Below are positions 46,640 to 57,440 of a stretch of DNA of 64,000 nucleotides, in pieces. A program made the position numbers and the translations under genes. The stretch comes from Ursus arctos (lineage: Eukaryota; Chordata; Mammalia; Carnivora; Ursidae): NCBI RefSeq assembly GCF_023065955.2, contig NW_026622919.1, positions 3,670,501 through 3,734,500 on the forward strand. Reading direction: 5' to 3'. The notes under the pieces are model-generated. The model was not told where the DNA came from, ran no database searches, and saw nothing but the letters and a program-made list of their open reading frames with translations. Positions within the stretch are counted from its first letter, which is position 1; each line of letters starts with the position of its first letter.

Positions 46640-47415
46640 TCAAAAGGGGAATCCCTGCAGCAACCGAGATGTCCCTCAGTAGGTGGACGGATGAATGAAC
46701 TGGTCCGTCCAGAAAAGGGGATGCTATTCAGCACTAAAAGGAAAGAGCTGTCAAGCCGTGAAAAGCTGGAAGGTTTAAGGACCTTAAACACGCGGCACCT
46801 GGGTGGCTCAGTCAGTTAAGCAGCTGACTCCTGCTTTGGGATCAGGTCATGAGCTTGGGATCATGGGATGGAGCCCTGCATCAGGCTCCATGCTCAGCAC
46901 AGAATCTGCTTGTCCCTCCCTCTCCCCCTCTGCTCCTCCCCCCCCCAAATAAATAAAATCTTTAAAAAAAAAAAACTTAAACGCCCATTAGTAGCCTAAC
47001 AAGCCAGTCTGAAAATGCTACAGACTGTACGAGTCCAACTGCATGACATTCTGGGAAAGGTGAAAATAGGGAGATAGTGAAGGGACTGTCAGAATCTGGC
47101 CGGGGGGGGGGGGGGGACACGGATGGGAAGCACAGAGGATGTTCAGGGCAGTTAAAGTGTCTGTGTGACACCGTGATGACAGATCCATGTCCTCACCTAC
47201 AGGAGCCCATGAGCGCACAACAGCAGGATGACCCCAGATACGAAGTGTGGACTCTGGGGGACGAGAGCATGTCAGTGTCGAGCGCGCTCCGCTGCGGGAT
47301 GCCGACAGTGGGGAGCCTGCGCGTGAGCAGGGCAGGGTGTACGGCAAATCCCTGTACCTTCTCCTCAACGTTGCCCTGAACCCAAACTGCTCTCTAGAAA
47401 TGAAGTCTTCACAAA
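46640..47415 (+). mobile_element. L1 3'-end relic, interrupted by SINE
   Basis: 'CCAGAAAAGGGGATGCTATT' and 'AGCACTAAAAGGAAAGAGCT' before the SINE continue as 'TACGAGTCCAACTGCATGAC', 'GATGTTCAGGGCAGTTAAAG' and 'CCTGTACCTTCTCCTCAACG' after it. This is the usual order of an L1M 3'UTR. The SINE (46793-46973) split it. Confidence 0.75.
46793..46973 (+). mobile_element. Can-SINE inserted into L1 relic
   Basis: Head CGGCACCTGGGTGGCTCAGT, body, pyrimidine tract and AAATAAATAAAATC plus A tail. Flanked by CTTAAAC on both sides (target duplication). Antisense to PGS1. Confidence 0.95.
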
Positions 47416-48970
47416 TAAGTATACATTTTCACTTAAGAGGCTAAACTACAAGAGCTGTGACGTGCTGTGCTGGGCACCGAATGCCTGCAAAACAAATGAA
47501 ACCACAGACGGAAAAAAAAATATGGACAGACACCCAGCGCCAATTCAGGTGACCGTCCTGCAGCGTCCGGATGCTTCCAGCCCGCAGAGCCTCACCGCAC
47601 CCCACCTGCGGGGGAAGGAGCAAGGGCCAGGCCACAGGAAACCACCCAGGCACAAATCTGAGGGGCTGCCGGCAGACTCATGTCTATCTCAGACCCCCAG
47701 CTGCCCCTCCAGAGGTCAAGGGCTGCAGCTAAGACCACCACCTTCAACAGTGTCCTTCAGGGATCCACGGGGCGGGGGGGGCGGGAGTGGCGGATAAACC
47801 ACAGGTGACAAGGACACCTCTCCTCGCCAAGAGCTTACAAGGCCCCCCGGGACCATTCACCAGCCGCCCACCTGCGGCCCATGAGCCTCGGGGCCCCGGG
47901 TGTTCCAGCGCCCACCCCACGGCCCCCGGGACACCTCTCTCTCGGCCACTTCACAGAAACCCCAAGAGAATGCGGGTCAGGTCACCGCAGTCTCCTGAGG
48001 GCGAATCCGTGCCATCACCCCATGGCACACAGGGGTTGGACCGGATCCCTCCACGTTCACCAAAGGTAAATTTGGGCCGAGAACCAGGCTTTTAAGAGTC
48101 CATGTCTGGTGGCCTCTCCAGCACATCACACGCACACAGGCCCCCTCAGCATCCCGAATAGGTGGCCTTTGCAAAAACCCAAAGAAAACTGAACAGACCG
48201 CGTTGCAAAAGCCTCTAGAGTACATGCCTTTAAATAGTGGAAGGTTTTTCTGGCACTTTGAAGTAACATTAAAATGACAAATACTCAAGTCCAGCAAAGG
48301 ATGCCCGTGAGACAGGCCTCTACTCGGCAGCCCCCCGAACAGAAGAACCGCCTCCACAGCACTCAGCTCCCACAGTCCTCACAGTCCTCCCAATGAGGCG
48401 TCTGAGCCACGGCTTGCCCCCCCCCCCCCCCCCCGCCGCCAACGAGCCAGAAAGGACTCGTCCTTGGAACCTCCTGCCATCGGACTGGCGCTTGCGGACC
48501 ACACGGCTCCGTGACTTCCGTGAGGAGGATGCCCCCCGCCAAGCGGGTCAGCTTCCTGGGGGCGGGGCCCACACAGTGTCCCTGCATCCCTTCACTCCCA
48601 GGGCCACCGGCAGGCTCGACACCGAGGCCCTCCCTGCCTGACTGGGGGAGGGGTGCACAGTACTTCTGGAGCCACAAGGATGTGGACGCCGCGGACAGGG
48701 GACCCTGGCTCGCTCTCCTCACCAGGGGCTTAAGGGAGCAGTGGGAGCCGAGTAGAGCCAGGCCTGTGCTGGGGGAGCGTGGGAAGGCCACCAGGGTATC
48801 GGCTACTCCGCCATCAGCAGGAGCAAACAGACACACCACCTAGACCCAGAAGGGGCCCCGTAGAGAGCACAGTCAGCAAGTCCCACCGCCCACGCCAGCC
48901 ACCACCTGGGCGGCCTGCTCCTCTCCCAGGCTGCTCTGCAGAGAATGGGCATCCAGGAACCAACCAGAAA

Positions 48971-49152
48971 GGGGCGCCTGGGTGGCTCAGTCGGTCGGGC
49001 GTCTGCCTTCAGCTCAGGTCATGATCCCGAGGGTCTTGGGATCGAGCCCCGCAGTGGGTTCCTTGCTCAGCGGGGAGCCTGCTGCCCCCCCTGCCTGTGT
49101 GTATATGCGCTCTCCCTCTGACAAATAAATAAAATCTTAAAAAAAAAAAAAA
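48971..49152 (+). mobile_element. Can-SINE
   Basis: Full head GGGGCGCCTGGGTGGCTCAG, tRNA-like box B (GGGATCGAGCCCC), short pyrimidine tract, AAATAAATAAAATC and A tail. Antisense to PGS1. Confidence 0.96.
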
Positions 49153-49929
49153 GGAATGAATCAGAAAAGGGGGCCAACTTAAGGACCCCCCCCCCCACCT
49201 ATCGATCACAATGACAGGAAAGAACCCTGGCCGCTGACTTTAGCACTGACTGGCCTCTGACTCCTGGCCCCTCTGCTCACATACCCCAAACCCCATTCCC
49301 TCTTTTCTCACACACACACAGGCACACGCGCCCTGGGATTCCCGGCCTTCCCCATGATTCCAGTGCTCCCGGAGTACAAGGCCCCACCCGGGGCGGGGCA
49401 GAAGCACGCCCGTCCGGGAATAGGTGAGCCGCACTGGAAGAGCCGGTTGGGTGTTTCTGTTTCAACGGTAATGGGGGGGGGGTTGTCACTGCTCGCTTAT
49501 CAGGACCGCCCGCTTCAGGGAAATAACCCACGGCCCAATCAGAACCGTCAGGCCAGGTTGAGCTGGGGGGCCCCTAGTGCCACAGGACAGGTGAGGAGGG
49601 AGCGCTCTCTAGGCACCCTCTGCACAGCTCCCTAGCACACACGTCCCCTCCAAAGAACAAAGCTGCTCCCGACTTCCAGCTCGGTCTTCAATGCCCCACG
49701 CCTAGGCACCTCCGCTATTCTCACAAGGAACAAAACCAATCCTAAAATACTTTCCACACCTCCTCACTGGCTAACCCTACCCACCCTGACCACCCGCCTG
49801 GCTCGGCCCCACAGCACAATGAAATAGTTCACTTCCCGCACCCAACAATGCCACCTGCCCAGGCAGCGGGCCTCCCGGCAGGAAGCACAAACCACCCCAG
49901 AGGCCAGAAGCTGTGACGGGGATTCTTAA

Positions 49930-50085
49930 GGCATCAGAAACTCCTGGGGAGCGTTTGTTTGTTTGTTTTTAAATACCGAGTTGGATTTGTCCCCGGAGAG
50001 CTGGATTGCCGAGATCTAGGGCAATCTGGGCTTCAGTATTTCCTTCAACGCATCCCCAGGTGAAAACCGCTGATGTAAGAAAAAG
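49930..50085 (+). mobile_element. Possible MER5-like relic
   Basis: 'CATCAGAAACTCCTGGGGAG', 'GGGCAATCTGGGCTTC' and 'CATCCCCAGGTGAAAACCGC' resemble the second half of MER5-type elements. Low confidence because of divergence. Confidence 0.4.
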
Positions 50086-51023
50086 AGTTCCACCCACACG
50101 ATGCTCCCAGAATGACCTCAAATCTAAACAACGCAGACGCTGTGTGCGGCCCGGGCTCCCAGGCAGAGACCAGAGCCCAAGATCCCAGCGCCCCCTCCTC
50201 CGTCGGCCCTCCCGCAAGACTCCGGGACCAGCCCAGGAGCAAAACAGGCCTGTGACCGCCAAAGAGAAGCCAGAAAACCACACACACCACTTGTGGCCGG
50301 GGGCTCTCTCATCGGTCACTCTTCTTCAGACACAGGACTAAGGAGCTCGGTCGCGTGGCCCCTGGAGCATCGGAAGGAGTGACTCACCCCAGAGGCAGGT
50401 GCCCTCGAAACAGCAAGCAGCGGCGGGGATCATCCCTCTGCTCAGCACAAGGTTTTAAACCACTTATCCCCGTCTCCGACCACGGACCTGGGATTACGGC
50501 ACGTGCGCACTGCCCCGGGATCGCACGCCAGTGCCTACAGGGGCTCGGAATCCGCACACAGTTCAGCCCGTGACCCACGTGCGGGCAGTGCCGTGCGGCC
50601 CAGAATGGAAAGGACATGGCCTCAACTTCCTCAGCTATGAAAAAAAGCGGAGGATTCACATAGAGGTAAAAGAACCACAGTGGGGAGGGAAAGACTGAAA
50701 AACCGGGCTGTTTAATACCAAATAAATCATCCCTATCGCACCCTCTGTCCCTGAGAAGGGCACGGCCAGGGCGGGAGAAACCGCCGACCAGGGAGGGCGA
50801 CGGCACACGCCGCCCGCCCCCCGGAGAAGTTCTGTGCGCACATTATGACAGCCACCCAGTCACCCGTGTCACGCTCTGGGAGCGTCAGAGGGAGAACTCT
50901 GTACAACTGCATCTCAGTGGCAGGGGTGGCACCCGCACGGCTGCGGGGAGGACGAGAGAGGAGGAGGACCCGGCGCTAACGAGGGAGCACGCCGCCCCCG
51001 AGCCCCGGCTGGCCGCCACATAC

Positions 51024-51545
51024 CTTTGGCGTGGAACGTCCAGCCCCGCCGCCAGTACTCCTGCAGCCGGACCCGCTCCTGCTGCCCCAGGCTGCACACC
51101 GCACGGTAGAACTGCCGCTCGATGTGCACGTAGGCGGCCGGGATGGCCCCCGCCACCCCCTTGGCCCCGAAGAAGCCGTTCACCTCCGGGGAGGCCAGCA
51201 GGATCTGGTACTCGGCCCGTGTGCCCAAGACCAGGTCCATGTAGGCCTGGGTCAGGTTGAAGTAGCCGGTGGTGAGGTAGACCTTGGCGCCTCGCTCCGC
51301 CTCTGTCAGCAGGGTCTCGGTGACAATCTCGTCAATCTGGATCTCAAAGGGCTTCATCTGGATCAGTGGGTAAATCCAGGTATCGGGGGCCAGCCTCCGG
51401 TCTCCAGCAGCTGCCGCGTCCTCCTGAGTCAAAAGGGAGTCGCCGTGAAAGGTCTGGGCGTGCAGCACTTGCTGGCGGGCCCTGGCTGAGTTGATCACAT
51501 CCATCACCCTCTTGTTGGCGGCCCTGCAGTAGGCAGCCCGGTCAC
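51024..51545 (-). CDS. PGS1: PGS1 main catalytic exon
   Basis: 522 nt (two bases, 173 codons, one base), phase 1 to phase 1, donor GTATGT. 'VMDVINSARARQQVLHAQTF', 'PDTWIYPLIQMKPFEIQIDE', 'AKVYLTTGYFNLTQAYMDLV' and 'EYQILLASPEVNGFFGAKG'. It ends 'YWRRGWTFHAKG', giving the His and Lys of the second PLD motif. The usual Asp of HxKxxxxD is absent (HAKGLWLY). This is typical of PGS1 as I know it and not a defect of this copy. Confidence 0.97.
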
Positions 51546-51800
51546 CTGCAGGGACACACGGGAGGGCAGGGTGAAGGAGGAAAGTGGAGGCTCCGGACTC
51601 TTGCCTGCACGGGGACACGGTGCCAGACAGGCAAGTGCAGATGCCCCGGCTGACCATCTACAGACACGCTTCGATGGAGCACCGGGCCCAGGGCCCAAGC
51701 GAGGCTGCTCCGTGGGTATCGACGTCCAAGGAAAGGCCACGAAGAGCCTGCACCAGGGAACGTGAAAAGGCCTCTACCAGTTCCACTCATAAAAAGTTCA

Positions 51801-51910
51801 TTTTTTTTTTTAAGATTTTAAGTCCTCTCCACATCCAACGTGGGGCTCGAACTCACAACCCCAAGATCAAGAGTTACATGCTCTACCGACTGAGCCAGCC
51901 AGACGCCCCT
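51801..51910 (-). mobile_element. Truncated Can-SINE, reverse orientation
   Basis: 110 bp with T-rich start and 'GAGCCAGCCAGACGCCCC' end. Flanked by a perfect 12-bp duplication ATAAAAAGTTCA (51789-51800 and 51911-51922). Same orientation as PGS1. Confidence 0.95.
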
Positions 51911-52809
51911 ATAAAAAGTTCAAAAACAGGCCAGACGACTTGAGGACGACAGAAATCAAGGGAGTGGAACCTTGGGTTGCAGTGCCTGAGAGGGGACCGG
52001 AGGGGGCTTCTGGGAGCCGGCCCCCGATGCACGTGCATGTGAACCGCACACCCGAGGCTGGTGTTCAGGGCGCACTTCAGTGAGAAGGTTTAACGATAAA
52101 GGCACGTGTGAGTGTGAGCCACAAAGCACGGGCACAACCGTGGACTGAGCAACCTCCACGCGGTGGGACACTGGGAGTGGGGCCCCGAGGGGCAGTACGA
52201 CGACAGGCAGGCTGGGGCCCTGTTGTGTCTACACAAGACCCTGGAGACAGGCAGCCGTCCAGGGACTGATGAGAAATGACCATAAATGCTATCAGCAGAC
52301 AAGCCTGAACGCTAACAAGCCAGCATCCAACCTGAGAAGTGAGGACAAAACCAAAAGCACAGCGTGAGCAGGGAGTGGGTAACGAGCAGAAGTGCACAGA
52401 ATGACAACGATGGGAGAACCGAGAATGTCCGAGCTGCCCAGAGCTGGCCCTCCGGGCAGCTGAGCAAACAGCAAGCCTCAGGGAAGGCTGAGCCAGGATC
52501 AAAGAGAAACAGGAGGACACACTCACGTGCTCACAGCCGGGGACAGGGGGAGGGATGGCCTGTGCAAACCCTCCCTCCCTGACAGCAGCACCCATGGGGG
52601 AGGTGGCAGCCCTCCAGCCCCTCTATGTCTCAGGCCGTCCTTCTGAGTGTCGCGAGTGTCCCCGACATCCGTTCACTCCTTCTGAATTGCCCTGGTCCCC
52701 TGAGCACATCTGCGCCTGCCCAGGCGCCCCTACCTGCCCCCTGAGCATGTTGACTCATGCTTCCCAGAACGTGGGGCCTACTTCTCTGCACATTCGAGCC
52801 TGGCCTGTA

Positions 52810-52980
52810 AAGTTAGACCAGGGTTTGACAAGTGTTTCTTTTATGGGCCAGAGATTAAGTATTTCGGGCTTCACGAACCAAAGGGCAAAATGGAGAATAA
52901 TACATAGGCACTCATGTAACAAGAAAAAACAAATTTCCACAAATTTTTTTATTGATAAAAATTCAAAATAATGTAATAAC
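52810..52980 (+). mobile_element. Old interspersed repeat, family uncertain
   Basis: Matches the common mammalian phrase 'tctgtaaagggccagatagtaaatattttaggcttt' in degenerate form and ends in an AT-rich tail. I cannot name the family without a repeat library. Confidence 0.4.
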
Positions 52981-53617
52981 TGAGCGTCCAGGCTAGCAGC
53001 AGGCAGGGCAGCCCCCCACCCCACCCCGTCACAGACTGGCTCCAGGGCCCGGGCTCCCCTGACGCCCAGGACGGGGGCTCTTCTCCTTATAAGGTCAGGG
53101 TCTGCCCCTCCCCGCAGTGCTGACACTGTTGCAAATTCAGCAGCAGGCCTTCCCAAAGGCCACCAGGAAGCCACAGGAATCACAGGAATGCAAATGCCCC
53201 CAGGAACACTAGCTGCCAGGGTTTGCCTGTTTCCAGGGAGCAGAGCTGAGGGCTCTCCCATTTCACTTTCCAGGCAGGAGGCCACAGACCTCAGCAGAGC
53301 TGAGAGCCACAGAGCCCCCACTGGGGAACCGGCCCTGGGGAGGGCCGTCAGTGAGCAGGCTGCTTCCTGGAAGTGCAGGGCTGGCCCCTGGCTTCCTCCC
53401 CCAGGCCCAGGCCGAAGCCCACACTCCCACCTTCCCTGGACCCACAGGGCATGACTGGTGGCCAGTGAGTCACCTCTGTCTGGCCTCAGAAACAAAAGCA
53501 GAATGAGGCTCTGCCACCCAAGTCCCGCCAGCCCGCAGTAAGGCTCCTAGAGGTGTGCTCCTCTCAGCCCTCACCCCACCCCCTGCAAGCTCAGGAGGGC
53601 AGCGGAGCGGGCCGTAC

Positions 53618-53796
53618 CTTTGTAAGGGTGCACCATCCCCTCCACCGCGCGCACCGTGTCATCTCCCTGCAACTGCAGGGACACGTCCCCCACCGCATCC
53701 ACCAGCTCCGTGAAGAAGTCTGCGATCTCGGCGCAGTCCTGCAAGAACACGTAGCGGTCCTGGCGGTTGGTGAAGTAGGAGTCGCTCAGGTTGGCG
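53618..53796 (-). CDS. PGS1: PGS1 exon after first HKD motif
   Basis: One base, 59 codons, one base; acceptor CCCTGCAG, donor GTACGG. 'ANLSDSYFTNRQDRYVFLQD' completes the 'SGAN' tail of the first PLD motif. 'FFTELVDAVGDVSLQLQGDD' and 'GMVHPYK' follow. Confidence 0.97.
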
Positions 53797-54144
53797 CTGC
53801 AGGGAGGAAAGAGGCGGGTGAGGACTCAGGCCGGAGAGGGTGCGACAGCGGGTGCCAGGAAACTAGCGTGACCAGGGCGGCGACAGACACGGGTCAGGAC
53901 CCCACGGCAGCAGCCGACCCTAAGCGTGGCCACTCATGTAAGACGAGGCAAGAGTGGCATGAGGTGACACAAAGGAGGGAGCCACAGAGCGACGCCCCTG
54001 AGGCAACAATCAGCTGGAAAAAGAATGACACTCACAAAGCCAACTGCCCGCCGGGGCTCACCCCAGGGCCCGCGTTTCAGCATGAAAAGGACCCAGACTG
54101 CCATGGTGGTTCTGTGGTTTGTTTCTTCTGTGTTCCTGGCTCTG

Positions 54145-54300
54145 CCTGAGAAAGTCATTTGTCCTCTCTAGTCTCTCACGCACAAAGTGAGGAAAACACT
54201 ACGTGGGTCTCCGCGAGGACGGCATGCGACAGCACACCCAGGTGTGTGTGGGTCCGAGCACCCAGGAAGTGCTCAAGAAGCCAGGGCTCCCTTCTGAGCA
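54145..54300 (+). mobile_element. Possible MIR relic
   Basis: Wording like 'CTGCCTGAGAAAGTCATTTG' and 'CACCCAGGAAGTGCTCAAGA' resembles MIR ('...cagtttcctcatctgtaaaatgg...agtgctcaataa'). Diverged; weak. Confidence 0.35.
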
Positions 54301-54494
54301 CCCGGGGTGGGCTTCCAGCGGCCACGGCACATGTGGTGTCATGGATGACACTGAGGCAGTATGACAACTAGACTAGAAACGTATGGCCACGTCCTTGAAG
54401 ACCTGAGGAGATGGACGTTCCTTCTCCGTGTTCCGCTAACTTCCGCCCCGGACGGTACTAAGGGGAGGTCCTTGACAGAAGGCAGCAGACTCAC

Positions 54495-54684
54495 CCACTC
54501 AAGATGACGTTGTTGTCAAAGAGGTACACTTTCATGTGCTGCAGGCCGATCGTCTCATTGAAGCGCTCAGGGATCAGGAGCCGGAGAAGTCCACGGAGGT
54601 TAGGCGTGTGGAAGAGAGAGACGCGGACCTGTTCTGGAAACCTCTGTAACAGCGGGAGCAGCATTGTGCGGGAGTTCTTCCTAC
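54495..54684 (-). CDS. PGS1: PGS1 exon with first HKD motif
   Basis: 190 nt, entering with GT to complete Gly, ending AGTGG|GTGAGT. 'RKNSRTMLLPLLQRFPEQVR', 'LLRLLIPERFNETIGLQ' and then HMKVYLFD, a complete HxKxxxxD motif followed by 'NNVILSGAN'. This is the canonical first PLD catalytic motif; its His is the expected nucleophile. Confidence 0.97.
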
Positions 54685-55552
54685 CTAAATACAGGGGTGA
54701 GCGAAAGAAAAAGGACAGGCGATTCACACCAGAAAGATACCAGCCTGCATGGGGAGGAACCGCCCACCGTGGGCCCACATTTGCCTGCGCTGTCCACCCA
54801 AATCGGCCAGAACCCCTGGCACCATCGTGAGCTGGAGGACCTCAGACCAAATTCTGCTCTGGACACGGACACATCTCAGAACAAGACTGGGCGTTCGGGG
54901 CAGCAGACATCTGTCATTTTAGTACCCAGCACCCATTCTCCCTCCTCCTGGGAATCACACCCCAAACCTCCTCCTAGGGGCACCACCCCACTCCACCCTT
55001 AGCGTTCCTACTCTGGGTAATGATGGCCCTACCCACCCCGAAAGCTCGCCCCAGCTCCACGGGAGGGCACCCAGGCCTAGACGGGGCCGGGCAGCACACG
55101 CAGAGCCCCAGTGCATGGCCCACGGCAGGTCAGTCAGGAGCTCTGGTCTGACCCTCAGGAAGCAGACTCTCTTCCGATGGACAAAATGTCATGGCCAGAT
55201 GCGCCTGGGGCTGCCAGAGGTCACTACATGGAGCCTGAGAATAAAGCCAGCCCAAAAGGAGGGCCAGCAGCTGCGTCCTGGTGACAAGCCAGACCCCCAG
55301 ATCATGACCCACCCAAAAAAGGTCAGTAATTGGAGTCGAAAACGGCCTCTCTTTTTGCCCAAGTTGTTTTTCCTTGGGCTTCCAGTCACTTGCTACAGAA
55401 GGAATGCTGATGGGCAACCAGGCAGTCTGCGCTGTCTTCAAACATCCTTGCTTTTGCTGGGGGGGGGGGGGGGGGTGCGCAAAAGCGTAACTCCTGAACA
55501 AGGGCTCTGAAAGAGGAAGCGTCAGGGCAGGCAGGGAGTGTGCCAGACCCAC

Positions 55553-55652
55553 CTCTTGAGCCCCGTGTGAAGTCCAAGAGGATAGACACCTTGAGGTCTG
55601 AAGGGAACTTGGCTTGGAGTGACTTTTCCAGAGTGCTTTCCAGGCAATCTAC
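55553..55652 (-). CDS. PGS1: PGS1 exon
   Basis: 33 codons plus one base, acceptor CTTGATAG, donor GTGGGT. 'VDCLESTLEKSLQAKFPSDL' and 'VSILLDFTRGSRG', the beta strand before the first HKD motif. A SINE lies 76 bp upstream of the acceptor. Confidence 0.97.
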
Positions 55653-55728
55653 CTATCAAGGAAAGAACCCCAAAAGAACAGAAGTATAAGATCCAAAAAC
55701 ACGATTATGTATTAAAAGAACAGATCAA

Positions 55729-55866
55729 GGGGCGCCTGGGTGGCTCAGTCAGTTAAGCATCTGACTCTTGGTTGTCGGCTCAGGTCTTGATCTCAGGGTT
55801 GTGCGTTCAAGCCCTACATCAGGTTCCATGCTGGGTGTGGAGCCTACTTTAAAAAAAAAAAAAAAA
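55729..55866 (+). mobile_element. Can-SINE near PGS1 exon
   Basis: Head GGGGCGCCTGGGTGGCTCAG, body without the CT tract, A tail of about 17. Antisense to PGS1; in the intron between the exons at 57363 and 55652. Confidence 0.95.
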
Positions 55867-56750
55867 CTTGCCAGGTAACGCGCCCCGACCCCCACCACAT
55901 CCTCTTGGAACACACACATGCACTGAAGAGCTCAAGAGTCAACACCATGAGACTTCTTCAGGAGACCAGTAACAGTAACCAGAAGGTGCCGCTGGCACCC
56001 TCGTCCAGCCAGGCTTCTCAAGAAGAGAGTGTCTGTGGGTCAGAGATACGTTGCCCAAGCAGTCTGGACCTTGCCGCTCTTGGAAAGGCTCTCTAAGACA
56101 CCAGCTCTCGCACGTTTCAACAGACAATCCCCACAGACACACAGCAAACAGTGCCTACACACGGACAGCACTCGGCAAATATTTGCTGACCCAATGAATC
56201 CGAGACACAACCTGCCCACTGGCCGCTCTCCATGGACATGACATTCTTCTCCCAGAAGAACAAACAGGCTTCCCGAGCTTGCAGCTAGAAGCATGTCCTG
56301 AAGACAGATGAAGACTTCCCTGCCTGGGAGGGAGAGGGGGGCACAGAAGTGCTTCTGCTGACCCACCGTCCCCCCATTCTCTGCACCCAGCCCCGGTATT
56401 TCCCAGCTCCTACCTGGGGGTTTCCAGACAAGGAGGAACCCAGAGGAAACACTGTGGCCACCAGGCCCATTTCACAGCCTCAGAGTGGAAAGCCATCCCA
56501 AGGAGACGACAAGACAAGAGAACGGTGTCGCACACTCACGAGGAGGCCGCCTACAGATGGCGGCGCAGAGCACGCAGGACCCCTGAGCAAACCGGCATGT
56601 GCGCTCCCTCCCATCCCGCCCGCTCGCGGCAGGCCACCGGCGCGGGATGCCCAGTCTAGGTGGGGCGGGTGGGCCACGTACCGGCACCTGGCCCCAGCCC
56701 AACCTTGCATCAGTCCACTTGTCTAGGACGGACTCAGAAAGTCTCTCCTG

Positions 56751-56955
56751 GGGCGCCTGGGTGGCGCAGTAGTTAAGCGTCTGCCTTCGGCTCAGGGCGT
56801 GATCCCAGCGTTCTGGGATCGAGTCCCACATCGGGCTCCTCCGCTAGGAGCCTGCTTCTTCCTCTCCCACTCCCCCTGCTTGTGTTCCCTCTCTCGCTGG
56901 CTGTCTCTCTCTGTCAAATAAATAAATAAAATCTTGAAAGAAAGAAAAGAAAGAA
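56751..56955 (+). mobile_element. Can-SINE, complete with long target duplication
   Basis: Head GGGCGCCTGGGTGGCGCAGT, box B GGGATCGAGTCCC, full pyrimidine tract with CTCTCGCTGGCTGTCTCTC, and AAATAAATAAATAAAATC tail. Flanked by a perfect 15-bp repeat AGAAAGTCTCTCCTG (56736-56750 and 56956-56970). It looks like the youngest insertion in the window. Confidence 0.97.
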
Positions 56956-57362
56956 AGAAAGTCTCTCCTGCAAAGGGCTGGGCCTGGGGGGCGGACGGGC
57001 TCCGTCACAACACCCGTCCCGCCGCAGGGGCAGCTACCCCGTACGTTTGTGAGCGAGCACGGCTGCGCCATGACAAAGCGGACTTACAGACACAGAAATC
57101 CGAATTTCACATGCTCTCCCTGGGTCACAAACATTCTCTTCCTTTTGATTTTTTTCCAGTCATTTGAAAATGCAAAAACCATTCTTAACCCACGGGCCAC
57201 ACGAACACGGGCAGCGGGCCGCAGCCTCAGAGCCCCGGGCATGGCGCGCAGGGCGGGCGAGCAGCCCCACAGCGGCCCTCCTGCCGTGGCCCTCCTGCCG
57301 TGGCCCTCCTGCCATGGCCGGCACGCGGCTCGACCCCAGCCCCCCGGCACCTCGAACCTTAC

Positions 57363-57440
57363 CAGCTCCTGCTCCAAAGGCCCGGTCCCCAGGTAGAGCG
57401 ACGCCATCACCACCCGTCTCTTGGCCACGTTGATCTGGCC
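57363..57440 (-). CDS. PGS1: PGS1 exon
   Basis: 26 codons, phase 0: 'GQINVAKRRVVMASLYLGTG' then 'PLEQEL'. Acceptor CTCTTTCAG, donor GTAAGG. 'ASLYLGTG' is the strand and loop at the start of the PLD fold, conserved from yeast to human. Confidence 0.97.

Larger units (their letters stand above)
42232..51023. other. PGS1 largest complete intron
   Basis: 8.8 kb. Contents seen: a 24-base G run (43885-43908), an MIR-like tail near 45640-45680, an L1 relic split by a Can-SINE (46640-47415), another Can-SINE (48971-49152), C and G runs, and a MER5-like stretch at 49930-50085. The remainder is unique with no coding signal. Confidence 0.55.
51546..53617. other. PGS1 intron content
   Basis: 2.1 kb. 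Besides the SINE there is an old interspersed repeat at about 52810-52980 ('TTTCTTTTATGGGCCAGAGA', 'TATTTCGGGCTTCACGAACC'; family not certain). No gene seen. Confidence 0.5.

Noticed and set aside
56751..56955. tRNA gene suggested by box A/B-like sequence in SINEs
   Set aside because: The tRNA-like head is part of the Can-SINE; no intact cloverleaf was seen.
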